64,000 nucleotides of DNA from Alteromonas sp047556435 (GTDB taxonomy: Bacteria; Pseudomonadota; Gammaproteobacteria; Enterobacterales; Alteromonadaceae). Shown here piece after piece: positions 1-10,384 of the stretch (positions within the stretch are counted from its first letter, which is position 1; each line of letters opens with the position of its first letter). Under the pieces are notes generated by a model that ran no database searches, was not told where the DNA came from, and worked only from the letters and a program-made list of their open reading frames with translations. The stretch is from contig NZ_CP180210.1 of assembly GCF_047556435.1 (NCBI RefSeq), forward strand, positions 4,216,001-4,280,000, in the 5' to 3' direction. The translations under genes and the position numbers were made by a program.

Positions 1-1
1 T

Positions 2-988
2 GAGATCCTGCGCTTTGATGGTCATCTCATCCCCGGTATTTCAGGCGGCCCCATACTGAACAAACAAGGCGAGGTCGTTGGCATTGCAGATGGCGGACTG
101 GAAAGCGGCACCGCCAGTATCAGTTGGGGTGTACCCATTAAAAACTTTTATCACCTGATGTCGGGGAACGAGCTGGACATGTCAGGACAGGCATCCGGCG
201 ACGGAACCCTTACCGCCTCCCGCGTTTTTTCCGCTGACACCGATATTAATATGGGGAAAAGTATCAACTGCGGCCAGTTTACGTTCAGAAAAATGCGTAC
301 CCGCAGTCTCAATGATCTCTATCAAACATCAGACTCCCCAATGGGCATTTCTCAGCTTATCAATGCTGCCCACTATGCCGGACACGCTAATCTTAATCCA
401 GGTTTTGATATTTATATTCATCAGGCGTCTGGCGGTGCGTTTGCGATCCCGCAAGGGTGGGAAGTTGAAAAGTCCGGTAACCACTGCAGGGCATACAATG
501 ACACCGGGAGTGTAGAGATTCGGTTAGCAGGCGCGCAGGTGTCAGGCCCCATGGATGCCCAGCAAGTATCGGTTAACTTTGAATCGATGCTGCTGGAAAA
601 CGACACATTGCTGGCACAGATTGATCCCAACTGGAGTTATCTGCAGCCCTTTGTTAGAAGCGATGGTCTTGTCGCCAACAGAAAGTCAGCGATGCTGTAT
701 TCCCAGGCCACACTTTGGCAGCCTCCAATGTTTAACTCCTATGTGATGGAAACGCTGCTTGTGCGCTATGATGCCTTCCTGGGCATTGCCGCCTTTGACC
801 GTTCGCTGTGTCGCATCAACAACTATAGTCCCGGCTGTGACCCTTCACGACCTGTAAACCGGGATTTTGTTGAAGCATCGTTAGGCGCTGCGCTGTCGAC
901 TTTTCCCTGTGGTCGCACCGATAAGCAGTTCGCAGCACAATTTGCAGGCAACAACGTACAAGCCTGGAATAACGGCTACTGTGGATGA
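2..988 (+). CDS. Trypsin-like serine protease, C-terminal part (gene cut by window edge)
   Basis: The reading frame is open from base 2, so the gene begins upstream of the window and the ATG at 158 is internal. The first translated residues hold GISGGP, the motif around the catalytic serine of chymotrypsin/trypsin-fold (S1) peptidases, followed by a hydrophobic strand and a WGVPI segment typical of the end of that fold; the His and Asp of the triad would lie off the window. After about residue 55 comes a region of about 270 residues that I do not recognise. It has several cysteines (including the C-terminal YCG) that could form disulfides, which suits an exported protein. It ends 35 bases before the convergent ppiC. 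The protease fold is well supported; substrate and location are inference. Confidence 0.75.
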   Translation, partial: EILRFDGHLIPGISGGPILNKQGEVVGIADGGLESGTASISWGVPIKNFYHLMSGNELDMSGQASGDGTLTASRVFSADTDINMGKSINCGQFTFRKMRTRSLNDLYQTSDSPMGISQLINAAHYAGHANLNPGFDIYIHQASGGAFAIPQGWEVEKSGNHCRAYNDTGSVEIRLAGAQVSGPMDAQQVSVNFESMLLENDTLLAQIDPNWSYLQPFVRSDGLVANRKSAMLYSQATLWQPPMFNSYVMETLLVRYDAFLGIAAFDRSLCRINNYSPGCDPSRPVNRDFVEASLGAALSTFPCGRTDKQFAAQFAGNNVQAWNNGYCG

Positions 989-1022
989 ACCTGCCTACTT
1001 CACCGATTACACAAGGCCGGAA

Positions 1023-1301
1023 CTAACTACGATACAGCGTTTTGATAAGGTGATAGCCAAAACGCGTTTTTACCGGCCCGTGCACTTTTAGCACTTCTTT
1101 CTTAAACACAACATCGTCAAAGGCTTTTACCATCTGACCACGCCGAAATTCGCCCAAATCACCACCACGCTTACCCGATGGGCAGGTAGAATAGCGCTTG
1201 GCGAGGCTGCCAAAGTTTTTGCCTTTTTTAAGCTGCTCTAAAATCGATAAGGCTTCTTTTTCTGTTTTTACCAGAATGTGCAGTGCGGATGCGGTTGCCA
1301 T
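1023..1301 (-). CDS. ppiC: Peptidyl-prolyl cis-trans isomerase C (parvulin)
   Basis: A 92-residue single-domain parvulin that catalyses cis-trans isomerisation of peptide bonds before proline, acting as a small cytoplasmic folding helper. It matches the 93-residue E. coli PpiC in length and layout: the ASALHILV start, the CPSGKRGGDLGEF loop, the FDDVVF segment and the C-terminal GYHLIK with the conserved histidine. There is no signal peptide or extra domain, which separates it from SurA, PpiD and PrsA. It is convergent with the protease gene and is followed (on its upstream side) by about 200 bases and then the end of a chemoreceptor gene, so it appears to be a single-gene unit. Confidence 0.93.
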   Translation of the reverse strand: MATASALHILVKTEKEALSILEQLKKGKNFGSLAKRYSTCPSGKRGGDLGEFRRGQMVKAFDDVVFKKEVLKVHGPVKTRFGYHLIKTLYRS

Positions 1302-1499
1302 GGTGTTGTCTCTAGCTGATTATCCGGCGTCGATTATAAGGTATTGCAGACCAAAATTAACGCTGTCATTGGCGAACTGAGTGCATATCCGCTTAACCAA
1401 CGGCTACCGCGCAAAAGGACAAGTAGCCGGGATATGTTGTTGGCAGTTAACAAACGCGGTTACACCTACTCGCAACACTGTGCCGCTAACCACACTTCA

Positions 1500-3464
1500 T
1501 TACGATATTTTAAACTGGCTAACCTGTTCTTGCAGCTTCGAACCAAGGTTGGCCAGTTCAGCGCTGGCATCCGATATTTGTTCGGCACTTGTCAACGTAC
1601 TACTTGAGACATCATGAATATTGTTAACGCTGCGGTTCACTTGCCCCACCACCACGCTTTGTTGTTCTGCTGCGGTCGCTATCATCGAGTTCATTTCATT
1701 GATTGAAGATACCATCTTCGTTATTGATGTCAGCGCTTTGGTGGCTCCCTCAGCCTGCTCAACCAGTGAGAGAATACTTTTCTGGTTATTGCTCATAGAA
1801 TTAACCGCGTTAACAGCGCCAGATTGCAATGTAGAGATAAGCCCCTCGATTTCCTGGGTGGAATCCTGTGTGCGCTGAGCAAGCGTTCTTACTTCAGAAG
1901 CAACCACTGCGAACCCACGGCCCTGCTCACCCGCTCTGGCAGCCTCGATAGCCGCATTCAGTGCCAGCAAGTTGGTTTGCTCAGCAATATTTTTAATCAC
2001 ATCAAGCACTGTAGAAATAGCCTGGCTTTCAGTTCGCAGCTCTTCAATTACCAGCGATGATTGTTCGATTTCTCCCGCCAGACTATTAATGCCGGTTACT
2101 GTATTCTGAATGACGACGCTACCTGATTTTGCTTCCACATCGGTCTCTTCCGCTGCACGTGAGGCATTCTCGGCATTATGCGCCACATCCTTCACTGTAG
2201 ATTCCAGCTCGTTGATTGCAGAAGCGACCTGCATTGTCTCCTCGGTTTGACTGGCCACCTGATGACGCGTGGTTTTGGTGACTTCAGACATTTCTTCTGC
2301 CGCGGCTGAAAGCTGGACAGTTGCATTGATAATTTCACTTACCAGTTTCTGCAATTTATCAGCAAAGCGATTAAAGCTTGTCGCCAGCTGACCTATTTCA
2401 TCTTTACCGTTAACTGACAGCCGCTGCTTCAGGTCATTGGTTTGCTCCATGGATTGTAGGGTACGACTTGCCGAGATGATTGGCGCCACCATCGCTCTGG
2501 AGCCAAAATAAGAAATTGCGAGTCCGAGAATAGCGGAAATCACAGATACCACGATGACGATTAGCATCGTCTGCGACAGCGTTTCGTTGGTCAGCGCGCC
2601 CTGGTCACTCATAGACTTAAACACACTGGTTCTCAGTGAAGATGCAAGCTCGGCCATTTGTGGCCCCTTCACATCCAGAATGTTGTCTATTGCCTGATTA
2701 CGGGTATCGATTGCGGATACCACCTTATCAAAGCTTTTTCGGTACTGAGCCAATCGATTCACCACATCGTTGATGTACGTCTGGCGTGCAGGATCGCGGT
2801 TGGCTGATGAAAACGCGCTGGCAACCGCTGCAGCCTCATCTAACTCTTGGTAAACCCGTGCTTTACTCTCAGCATCATTGCTGTCTAGGTATTTAAATAC
2901 GTAAATTCGTGCCAGTAATAAGTTGCGAAGGGCGTTACCAAATACGATAACCCCGTCAGCGTCATCTTCTGTATTTGCCATTGTCATCAGGGCCGTTAGC
3001 GACTTTTCCATAGCAGGGCCGTTGACATTCAATTCGTCAGTGACTACCTGGTCACGAACATTCATATTTTTCACGACAACATTAAAAAATGCGTCGTTAT
3101 AATCTTTATCCAGACTATCCAGCTCTTGCAGATAAGATACACGCTGCGGATCGCCAATATCTTTAAACGCTTTAGCTTTATGCTCGTTTAATCTGTCCTG
3201 GGCCGACTCAAACTTTTCCACTGACTGCTTCGACGCGGTCTTTATGTAGTCCTTAACCTGCAAGCGCTTTTGATACACTTCGCGCAGAATTTGCGCTGCA
3301 AGTCCACTGTCGGGTGCGAGATCGTCGGTGATAGTGACAACGTCTTTGCTCACATTACTGATATTGGCAATAGAGGTGACAACAATTACCACCAATAAAA
3401 TAAGGATGATGACGGGTGCAAGCATCGCTTTCACTTGCACACTACTATTTCGATACAGATTCAT
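1500..3464 (-). CDS. Methyl-accepting chemotaxis protein with helical periplasmic sensor
   Basis: A 654-residue transmembrane chemoreceptor. One membrane helix lies at about residues 12-34, followed by a long all-helical periplasmic region (about 35-298) resembling the helical bimodular (HBM) or four-helix-bundle sensor types. A second membrane helix lies at about 299-320, then HAMP (about 322-375) and the coiled-coil signalling domain with the conserved tip at about 493-530 (EQTNLLALNAAIEAARAGEQ). It signals to CheA/CheW at the cell pole. There is no C-terminal pentapeptide for CheR tethering. The ligand cannot be read from the sequence. No other chemotaxis genes lie nearby, so it is an orphan receptor gene; its upstream region carries a sigma-28 promoter that ties it to the flagellar regulon. 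Confidence 0.93.
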   Translation of the reverse strand: MNLYRNSSVQVKAMLAPVIILILLVVIVVTSIANISNVSKDVVTITDDLAPDSGLAAQILREVYQKRLQVKDYIKTASKQSVEKFESAQDRLNEHKAKAFKDIGDPQRVSYLQELDSLDKDYNDAFFNVVVKNMNVRDQVVTDELNVNGPAMEKSLTALMTMANTEDDADGVIVFGNALRNLLLARIYVFKYLDSNDAESKARVYQELDEAAAVASAFSSANRDPARQTYINDVVNRLAQYRKSFDKVVSAIDTRNQAIDNILDVKGPQMAELASSLRTSVFKSMSDQGALTNETLSQTMLIVIVVSVISAILGLAISYFGSRAMVAPIISASRTLQSMEQTNDLKQRLSVNGKDEIGQLATSFNRFADKLQKLVSEIINATVQLSAAAEEMSEVTKTTRHQVASQTEETMQVASAINELESTVKDVAHNAENASRAAEETDVEAKSGSVVIQNTVTGINSLAGEIEQSSLVIEELRTESQAISTVLDVIKNIAEQTNLLALNAAIEAARAGEQGRGFAVVASEVRTLAQRTQDSTQEIEGLISTLQSGAVNAVNSMSNNQKSILSLVEQAEGATKALTSITKMVSSINEMNSMIATAAEQQSVVVGQVNRSVNNIHDVSSSTLTSAEQISDASAELANLGSKLQEQVSQFKIS

Positions 3465-3510
3465 AGAAAAGGGCGTCCCTGAGAATGACTTTAAATAAAG
3501 CGTGAGATTA

Positions 3511-3537
3511 ATATCGGCTAACCGCGCCTCTGCTTTA
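3511..3537 (-). promoter_or_regulatory. Sigma-28 (FliA) promoter of the chemoreceptor gene
   Basis: On the minus strand TAAAGCAG (3537-3530) is followed after exactly 11 bases by GCCGATAT (3518-3511). The FliA consensus is TAAAGTTT-N11-GCCGATAA, so both boxes and the spacing fit very well. The start codon lies about 47 bases downstream of the -10 box. This places the chemoreceptor in the late flagellar class of genes. Confidence 0.8.
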
Positions 3538-3730
3538 CGTATAGTTAGGTATAGTATTTCAGAAGCAATTATACAAAGTGGCTACAATAAGTTACGTGGC
3601 TCTTAGCAGGATAAGTAGTTTAAGAGTTCGGGCTGGTTTACCGCGGCATCAATTCGATAGCGCGGGATAGTAACGGAAAGTGACTGAGGTAAGCAGAGAG
3701 AAATTTTTGGGTTCTACCCAGATTTTGACA

Positions 3731-4582
3731 CTACCCTTCATGAGGAATGAAACTTAACTCATATTTACTAGGATGTGGCATGGAGTCCCAGAGTCTCGGT
3801 TTAAATGGACCTTGCTCACAGAGTTCGATGATGTCAGCCTTATCTTCAGGCAGCATTTGAGATCCGAAATACACATCAGTTATTTCGTCATTTGAAAGCT
3901 TTAAAGCATCCTCCGAGTGCTCCAGTTGGTAAAGCCACTCATGACTGAAAATACTCCTATACTCCCCTTCGTACTCCCACTTTTTTGACTTTGTGTAGAA
4001 CGGCTTGAGCAACTTAACTAACTTTGAGAATAGTGGGAACGTGAGAGTTGGATAATCGTCCGTGTACTTAATCTTTCTTGCATTCGATATGACGCTTTTG
4101 GAGTTATCTGATACAGCAAACTTTACGCAGTACCCCTTGTGGGAATTTGCGTAATGAGACCAGAAAAGTTGATTGTCATTTGTAGAGGTGAAGCAACATA
4201 CTCTAGCCTTAGAATATTCGATTTCCAGAGCACTTTTTACGTTAGCTTTCACTCCGTCATTACTGAGAATCCCCAAAGATCTACTAAGAATATCCTCATT
4301 TACTTGTTCAGGGAGCAAGCCTGCTAACAATTGCATATCGCCAAGAAAGCCTCTCAATTCATCACTATAGAATAGTGCGTTAGGCCAACGTAAATGATAC
4401 TTACAATCGAATGGGTCATTAAATGATTCCGGCTGACTGTGATAAAGCCATCCCTCCCTGAATAAGTAAGAGTGTCTATCCTTACAATCAGGTGAATATG
4501 ATGAGTATCGATAAAGAGCTTCAAGTCCTGACTCGTAAGCGGTAGGGTGATCTTGAGCAGTTTCTAGGATTAGTGGGTCCAT
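3731..4582 (-). CDS. DUF2971 family protein, probably acquired
   Basis: A 283-residue cytoplasmic protein of the DUF2971 family: an early LYRYSSY segment, FREGWLYHSQPESFNDPFDC, then VCCFTS with a WSHYANSHKGYC block, and a late KKWEYEGEYRSIF motif. The function of this family is not established; members are often found in variable genomic regions. I chose the ATG at 4582 because GAGG lies 8 bases upstream; an in-frame ATG at 4600 and a GTG at 4654 would extend it by 6 or 24 residues but lack a convincing ribosome site. The gene is visibly richer in A+T than both neighbours, is isolated, and has about 500 bases of non-coding DNA on its upstream side, all of which suggests horizontal transfer. 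Confidence 0.7.
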   Translation of the reverse strand: MDPLILETAQDHPTAYESGLEALYRYSSYSPDCKDRHSYLFREGWLYHSQPESFNDPFDCKYHLRWPNALFYSDELRGFLGDMQLLAGLLPEQVNEDILSRSLGILSNDGVKANVKSALEIEYSKARVCCFTSTNDNQLFWSHYANSHKGYCVKFAVSDNSKSVISNARKIKYTDDYPTLTFPLFSKLVKLLKPFYTKSKKWEYEGEYRSIFSHEWLYQLEHSEDALKLSNDEITDVYFGSQMLPEDKADIIELCEQGPFKPRLWDSMPHPSKYELSFIPHEG

Positions 4583-4654
4583 GTTGAAGTCCTCGACCAT
4601 TTCATCGGAATAGAGATTGGAAAAATGACGAAAAGTAAAAACCGTTTTTCTCAC

Positions 4655-5089
4655 AAATTACGGAACGCCGCAATCGTATAAGTAGAGGTCCACCTCGCCC
4701 CTCCCCCCTAGGGGTTCCCCTCTGATAACCATCGACTATCGAATCTAATACACAACGGTCCCTCCCACGGCGCACCATCATCAGAGTCAATGAGAGTCAC
4801 TGTGATGATCTGAGGGAAGACATCAGGTTGGTGGTATCGAGTTGTATTGATAGAACTAGATACGATCAGAGAGAGCGATATAGAGCGCGTTAAGAGACCT
4901 TAGGATAAAGGCTAAGCGTTTACGTGAAGAACTTCCTGAAGTGTTGAAACTTAAAGGGGAATTGGTTTAGTTTGAAAAAAGGATAAGGGAATAAAGTGTG
5001 AAACCAACCGTGATACAAAACGTACCACAGCTGGTTTCGATAGGCTTCTAAGTCATTGATTTATAACGACTCTAAAAGCGGGGCGATTC
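4655..5089. other. Non-coding stretch between DUF2971 gene and groEL; possible island junction
   Basis: No convincing gene. It includes a G/C-run palindrome (CCCCTAGGGG near 4705), a short open tail ending in ELPEVLKLKGELV and a stop near 4970 that has no start codon and may be a gene remnant, and, next to groEL, a lone GC-rich arm (minus-strand CGCCCCGC then TTTTAGAG at about 5087-5072) that looks like the left half of a terminator without its right half. The adjoining bases (AATCAATGACTTA on the minus strand, then GGTACGTTTTGTATCACGG) resemble what is often seen at integrase attachment sites, but I found no matching direct repeat on the far side of the DUF2971 gene. Confidence 0.3.
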
Positions 5090-6727
<1,638 letters not shown>

Positions 6728-6765
6728 GTTTAATTCCTCTAAATTCGTTTAACGGATATCGTGTT

Positions 6766-7056
6766 TTATTCAACAATCGCCAGAATGTCGCTTTCGCTCA
6801 GGATCAGAACTTCTTCACCATCCAGCTTCTCTGTTTTCACGCCGTAACCGTCGTTGAAAATAACGGTGTCGCCTACTTTTACATCCAGAGCTTTAACGTC
6901 GCCGTTATCAAGGATGCGACCGTTACCTACAGCAATAACCTCACCGCGCGTAGATTTTTCTGCTGCAGAACCAGTCAGTACGATTCCACCAGCAGACTTG
7001 CTTTCCTGCTCTGCGCGCTTAATGATAACGCGATCATGTAAAGGACGAATTGCCAT
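6766..7056 (-). CDS. groES: Co-chaperonin GroES (Hsp10)
   Basis: A 96-residue lid protein of the GroEL chamber. IRPLHDRVIIKR, the mobile loop with SAGGIVLTGSA, NGRILDNG and IFNDGYGVK are all conserved. I start it at the ATG at 7056, with AGGAG 8 bases upstream. A TTG two codons further upstream is in frame but would add residues not seen in the family and lies too near the ribosome site. First gene of groESL. Confidence 0.98.
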   Translation of the reverse strand: MAIRPLHDRVIIKRAEQESKSAGGIVLTGSAAEKSTRGEVIAVGNGRILDNGDVKALDVKVGDTVIFNDGYGVKTEKLDGEEVLILSESDILAIVE

Positions 7057-7174
7057 TTTCAAATCTCCTGAAAATTCAACTATTCAAGTTTTAAGTTGTG
7101 ATCGATACACAACACTGTGTACCGGATACCTAGGAATACCCGTTACCGGGCGTTAAAATCTTTTCTGCGTGGTT

Positions 7175-7203
7175 AAATGGGGGAGTACCCTGACAATCTC
7201 AAG
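7175..7203 (-). promoter_or_regulatory. Sigma-32 heat-shock promoter of groESL
   Basis: On the minus strand CTTGAG (7203-7198) and CCCCATTT (7182-7175) are separated by 15 bases. The sigma-32 (RpoH) consensus is CTTGAA-N13-17-CCCCATnT. Transcription would begin near 7168, leaving an untranslated leader of about 110 bases before groES. No CIRCE inverted repeat is seen, so control looks RpoH-type rather than HrcA-type. Confidence 0.85.
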
Positions 7204-7320
7204 GGCTTTTTGTGAAAAAAACGCATTTTTTTTCATTCGATGCGTTACCAGCCAGATGCGCTGCCGCGAATGCCTGACTCTCGCGTACAGCGTATGTGTT
7301 GTTGGGGTACAAAAGTGGGG

Positions 7321-7830
7321 TTACTTCAGGCGCTTATCCGGATCGTCCTGTCTGGTTTTATCATCGTACTCACCTTCAAACACGTTACCGTCGCCTGACG
7401 GATCGCGCTGCCTGAAGGGATCGTTGCCAGGCTGTTGATAATTACCGGTCTGACCAAATCCGCCCTGGGTAACCACCCGCATCTTCATATGCTTGGACAG
7501 TTGCGCTGCCAACATGTGGCGGCTGCCAGGAATAACGAATAAGAAGCCAAGGATATCGGTGATGAACCCGGGGGTGACCAGCAACACACCGGCAATCACC
7601 AGCATCAGGCCCTCAACCATTTCTTTACCCGGCAGTTCGTTTCGCTGCATTTTCGCCTGCGCCGACTGTAAGGTCTGAAAACCCTCACGACGCACCAGAT
7701 AGGCACCCACAAAAGCCGTGATAATGACCAAGGCAACCGTGTTCCAGCCACCGATAATGCCACCTACCTGAATCAGCAGCGCAATCTCGATGATAGGCAT
7801 AATGGCAAATAATAAAAAAAGAATGCGCAA
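7321..7830 (-). CDS. fxsA: FxsA family inner-membrane protein
   Basis: A 169-residue membrane protein with three to four hydrophobic segments in the first 115 residues, the conserved LVRREGFQTLQ loop, and PGFITDILGFLFVIPG, followed by a hydrophilic Gly/Asp-rich tail with FEGEYDDK as in E. coli FxsA. In E. coli, overproduction relieves F-plasmid exclusion of phage T7; the normal role is unknown. Translation appears to start at TTG (7830) with GAGG 8 bases upstream; the MRILFLL start aligns with the E. coli MRWLPFI start. It lies upstream of groES in the same orientation, as in enterics, but the heat-shock promoter lies between them. Confidence 0.92.
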   Translation of the reverse strand: MRILFLLFAIMPIIEIALLIQVGGIIGGWNTVALVIITAFVGAYLVRREGFQTLQSAQAKMQRNELPGKEMVEGLMLVIAGVLLVTPGFITDILGFLFVIPGSRHMLAAQLSKHMKMRVVTQGGFGQTGNYQQPGNDPFRQRDPSGDGNVFEGEYDDKTRQDDPDKRLK

Positions 7831-8091
7831 ATCAGCACCTCATAAAATCTGTTGCAGCCCAGCTCGGGGCAGGTTTTGTGTATTGTCTAATCCTGTTTTT
7901 AATCAGCACACAACTTTCACCCATGCCAAAAACCACAATACACGTTAGTTCTACATGGGGGAGTTTTTCATAATCACAATCATACCTACGTGCAGAACCG
8001 ACCAACGGTGCTGTCGCGCCGACAAGCCGTTCTCATGTTACACTGAATTTCTGAAAGAATATCAAAGCCCGCCAGGTCTTAAGGAGCTAAC

Positions 8092-8406
8092 ATGTCAGTC
8101 AAAATTGCATTGTGCACCGTACCGGATAAGAAAACCGGCAGTGAGATCGCAGCCAGGCTGGTAAAAGACCAGCTTGCAGCATGTGTGAATGTCGCCGGGC
8201 CGGTAATGTCATTTTATCAGTGGGACGGCGCGTTACAGCAAGGCGAAGAGTTCCAGCTGATAATAAAAACGACCCACGACAAGGTCGACGACGCCTACAC
8301 CTGTGTCGAAGATCTGCATCCGTATGATGTCATGGAATGGTTGGTTATCGATGAGATTTCAGGCAGCAATGCCTACGTAAACTGGCTGACAACGTCTGTC
8401 AATTGA
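8092..8406 (+). CDS. cutA: Divalent-cation tolerance protein CutA
   Basis: A 104-residue trimeric ferredoxin-like-fold protein. It was linked genetically to copper tolerance in E. coli, but its biochemical role is unsettled. Visible family marks are the CTVPDKKTGSEIA start, LAACVNV, SFYQWDGALQQGEEFQLIIKT and the HPYDVMEW motif near the C-terminus. AAGGAG lies 6 bases before the ATG. The dsbD ATG follows 23 bases after its stop, so the two are probably co-transcribed, as in E. coli. Confidence 0.96.
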   Translation: MSVKIALCTVPDKKTGSEIAARLVKDQLAACVNVAGPVMSFYQWDGALQQGEEFQLIIKTTHDKVDDAYTCVEDLHPYDVMEWLVIDEISGSNAYVNWLTTSVN

Positions 8407-8429
8407 TAAGCAGTAATCAGGAAACTTGC

Positions 8430-10241
8430 ATGAAGCCAAGACATTATTTACTCGTTCTGATGGCGATCTTCATCGCTTTCCCCTTTGCCTGCAAAGCGCA
8501 GGTGGAAAGCGGCGGGATGGCCGATTTGTTCAGCGATGAGCCTGAGTTTTTACCCGTCGAAGAAGCCTTCGTCTTTGACTTTGAGCAAAACGATGACGTG
8601 CTGACGGTGACATTCGACATTGCTGACGCTTACTACCTTTATAAGCATCAGTTTAAACTAGTCACCAAAAACGCGACTATTGGCGAGCCAGGGCTGCCGG
8701 AGGGTAAAGAAAAGCAGGATGAGTTTTTTGGTCTGACTGAAGTGTATTACGACAGTGTCACCTTTACCGTTCCTATCGAGGAATCGGTAAAAGACGGTGT
8801 GGTGAAACTGCGTTATCAGGGCTGTGCCGATGCGGGGCTGTGTTATCCACCTACTACCAAAGTCATCTATCTTGAGGCGGTAGGCGCGGCGTCAGACTCA
8901 GCTTCCGCAGCGGCCGGGGACGATGTAACGCAAAGCAGTAGCGTGCAATCAGAACAGTTCACGCTGGCCGAACGTCTTGCTGATGATGAAAACCTGTTAT
9001 GGACGCTGCTAATTTTCCTCGCGCTTGGCGTGGGCCTGGCGTTCACGCCCTGTGTGTTCCCGATGTATCCGATTCTGTCCGGTATTGTCATAGGCCAGGG
9101 CAAAGAAATTAAGCTGTCGAAGGCTTTCTGGTTGTCGTTTGTGTATGTGCAGGGTATGGCCATCACCTACTCGCTGCTTGGCCTGGTGGTGGCATCGGCA
9201 GGTGTGCAGTTTCAGGCAGCGCTTCAGCATCCGATAATTCTTTCGGTATTTATCGTGCTTTTCCTGGCCCTCGCGTTGGCGTTGTTTGGCGCATACGAAT
9301 TGCAGTTACCTTCGTCATGGCAATCTCGCCTGAACAACCTTAGCAACGATCAGAAACGTGGCAATGTTATTGGCGTTTTTGTCATGGGTGTGTTGTCCGG
9401 GCTGGTGGCGTCACCCTGCACGACGGCGCCGCTGACCGGCATACTATTGTTTATTGCCCAATCCGGTGACATGACGCTGGGCTTCGTCTCGCTCTATGTG
9501 CTTAGCCTTGGCATGGGGATCCCGCTAATCCTGTTTGGCATGACCGGTGGCAAACTACTGCCTAAAGCGGGCAACTGGATGAACATAGTGAAAGTCACAT
9601 TCGGTTTCATGATGCTGGCAGTCGCCGTGCTGTTCGTTGAGCGCTTATGGAACAGTGAATACAGCAATTTACTGTGGGCAGGCGTTGGCCTTGCGGCTTT
9701 TACGTATTACAGCGTGATGAACCAGGCATCATCGCCTTCGCTCGCGAAAGGGGTTCGTACACTGGTGATTTTCTTAGGTTTGTTTGCCAGCGCAATGATT
9801 GGCTACCAGACACTATTTGGCAGCAGTTATGGAAATTCAGCGGGAACCTCAACGACGGCGTCAAACACTCACCCTGAGTTTATGGTTGTGAAGAGTGTCG
9901 AAGACTTGCGCACCAAAGTGGCTGCCGCCAACGCGCAGGGAAAAACCGTGATGGTCGATTTATACGCTGACTGGTGTGTGGCCTGTAAAGAGTTTGAGAA
10001 GTATACCTTTCCGGCGCCGCAGGTGGTTGACGCACTCAGTGACACCGTATGGATGCAAGTCGATTTAACCGATAACACACCGACCAATTTGGCGTTTAAT
10101 GAAGAATTCGATGTGCTTGGCCTACCCACCATTTTGTTTTTCGACACGCAGGGAAATGAAATAAAGGGCTCCCGGGTTACCGGCTTCATGCGGGCAGAGC
10201 CGTTTGCCGCGCACATTAAAAAGGTGTTAGGTAGCAACTAG
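8430..10241 (+). CDS. dsbD: Thiol:disulfide interchange protein DsbD
   Basis: A 603-residue inner-membrane electron carrier that passes reducing power from cytoplasmic thioredoxin to periplasmic DsbC, DsbG and CcmG. Order of parts: signal peptide (about 1-22), the periplasmic alpha domain with its cysteine pair in GCADAGLCYPP, eight membrane helices with the two redox cysteines in FTPCVFPMYP and ASPCTTAPLTG, and a C-terminal thioredoxin-like domain with DWCVACKEFEKY. All six redox cysteines are present. I start it at ATG 8430, which has AGGA 8 bases upstream and a proper signal peptide; a TTG 27 bases earlier overlaps cutA and spoils the N-terminus. Confidence 0.97.
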   Translation: MKPRHYLLVLMAIFIAFPFACKAQVESGGMADLFSDEPEFLPVEEAFVFDFEQNDDVLTVTFDIADAYYLYKHQFKLVTKNATIGEPGLPEGKEKQDEFFGLTEVYYDSVTFTVPIEESVKDGVVKLRYQGCADAGLCYPPTTKVIYLEAVGAASDSASAAAGDDVTQSSSVQSEQFTLAERLADDENLLWTLLIFLALGVGLAFTPCVFPMYPILSGIVIGQGKEIKLSKAFWLSFVYVQGMAITYSLLGLVVASAGVQFQAALQHPIILSVFIVLFLALALALFGAYELQLPSSWQSRLNNLSNDQKRGNVIGVFVMGVLSGLVASPCTTAPLTGILLFIAQSGDMTLGFVSLYVLSLGMGIPLILFGMTGGKLLPKAGNWMNIVKVTFGFMMLAVAVLFVERLWNSEYSNLLWAGVGLAAFTYYSVMNQASSPSLAKGVRTLVIFLGLFASAMIGYQTLFGSSYGNSAGTSTTASNTHPEFMVVKSVEDLRTKVAAANAQGKTVMVDLYADWCVACKEFEKYTFPAPQVVDALSDTVWMQVDLTDNTPTNLAFNEEFDVLGLPTILFFDTQGNEIKGSRVTGFMRAEPFAAHIKKVLGSN

Positions 10242-10297
10242 AGTAAGCCAGCCCCCGTAAATGCATAGAAGCGGCTATTGATGAATCACCGTAACAA

Positions 10298-10318
10298 GGC
10301 TCTGAATTCTTCAGAGCC
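10298..10318. other. Perfect hairpin after dsbD
   Basis: GGCTCTGAA, a TTC loop, then TTCAGAGCC gives a 9-bp perfect stem 56 bases after the dsbD stop. There is no T-run on either side, so it is not a standard intrinsic terminator; it may protect the 3' end of the cutA-dsbD message. Confidence 0.5.
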
Positions 10319-10384
10319 TGCATCAGGTTGCCACAGTGGTATTGAGGTTCCCGTAATCAGCGGGGTTACAACCGGGGGGCGAAT

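Noticed and set aside
158..190. ATG at 158 as the start of the protease gene
   Set aside because: The frame is open back to base 2 and codes for the GISGGP active-site motif, so the gene starts outside the window.
4602..4790. 62-residue minus-strand frame upstream of the DUF2971 gene
   Set aside because: No ribosome site, runs over palindromic G/C runs, and overlaps the next gene in another frame.
7057..7320. CIRCE/HrcA operator before groES
   Set aside because: No inverted repeat of the CIRCE type was found; the sigma-32 boxes account for heat control.
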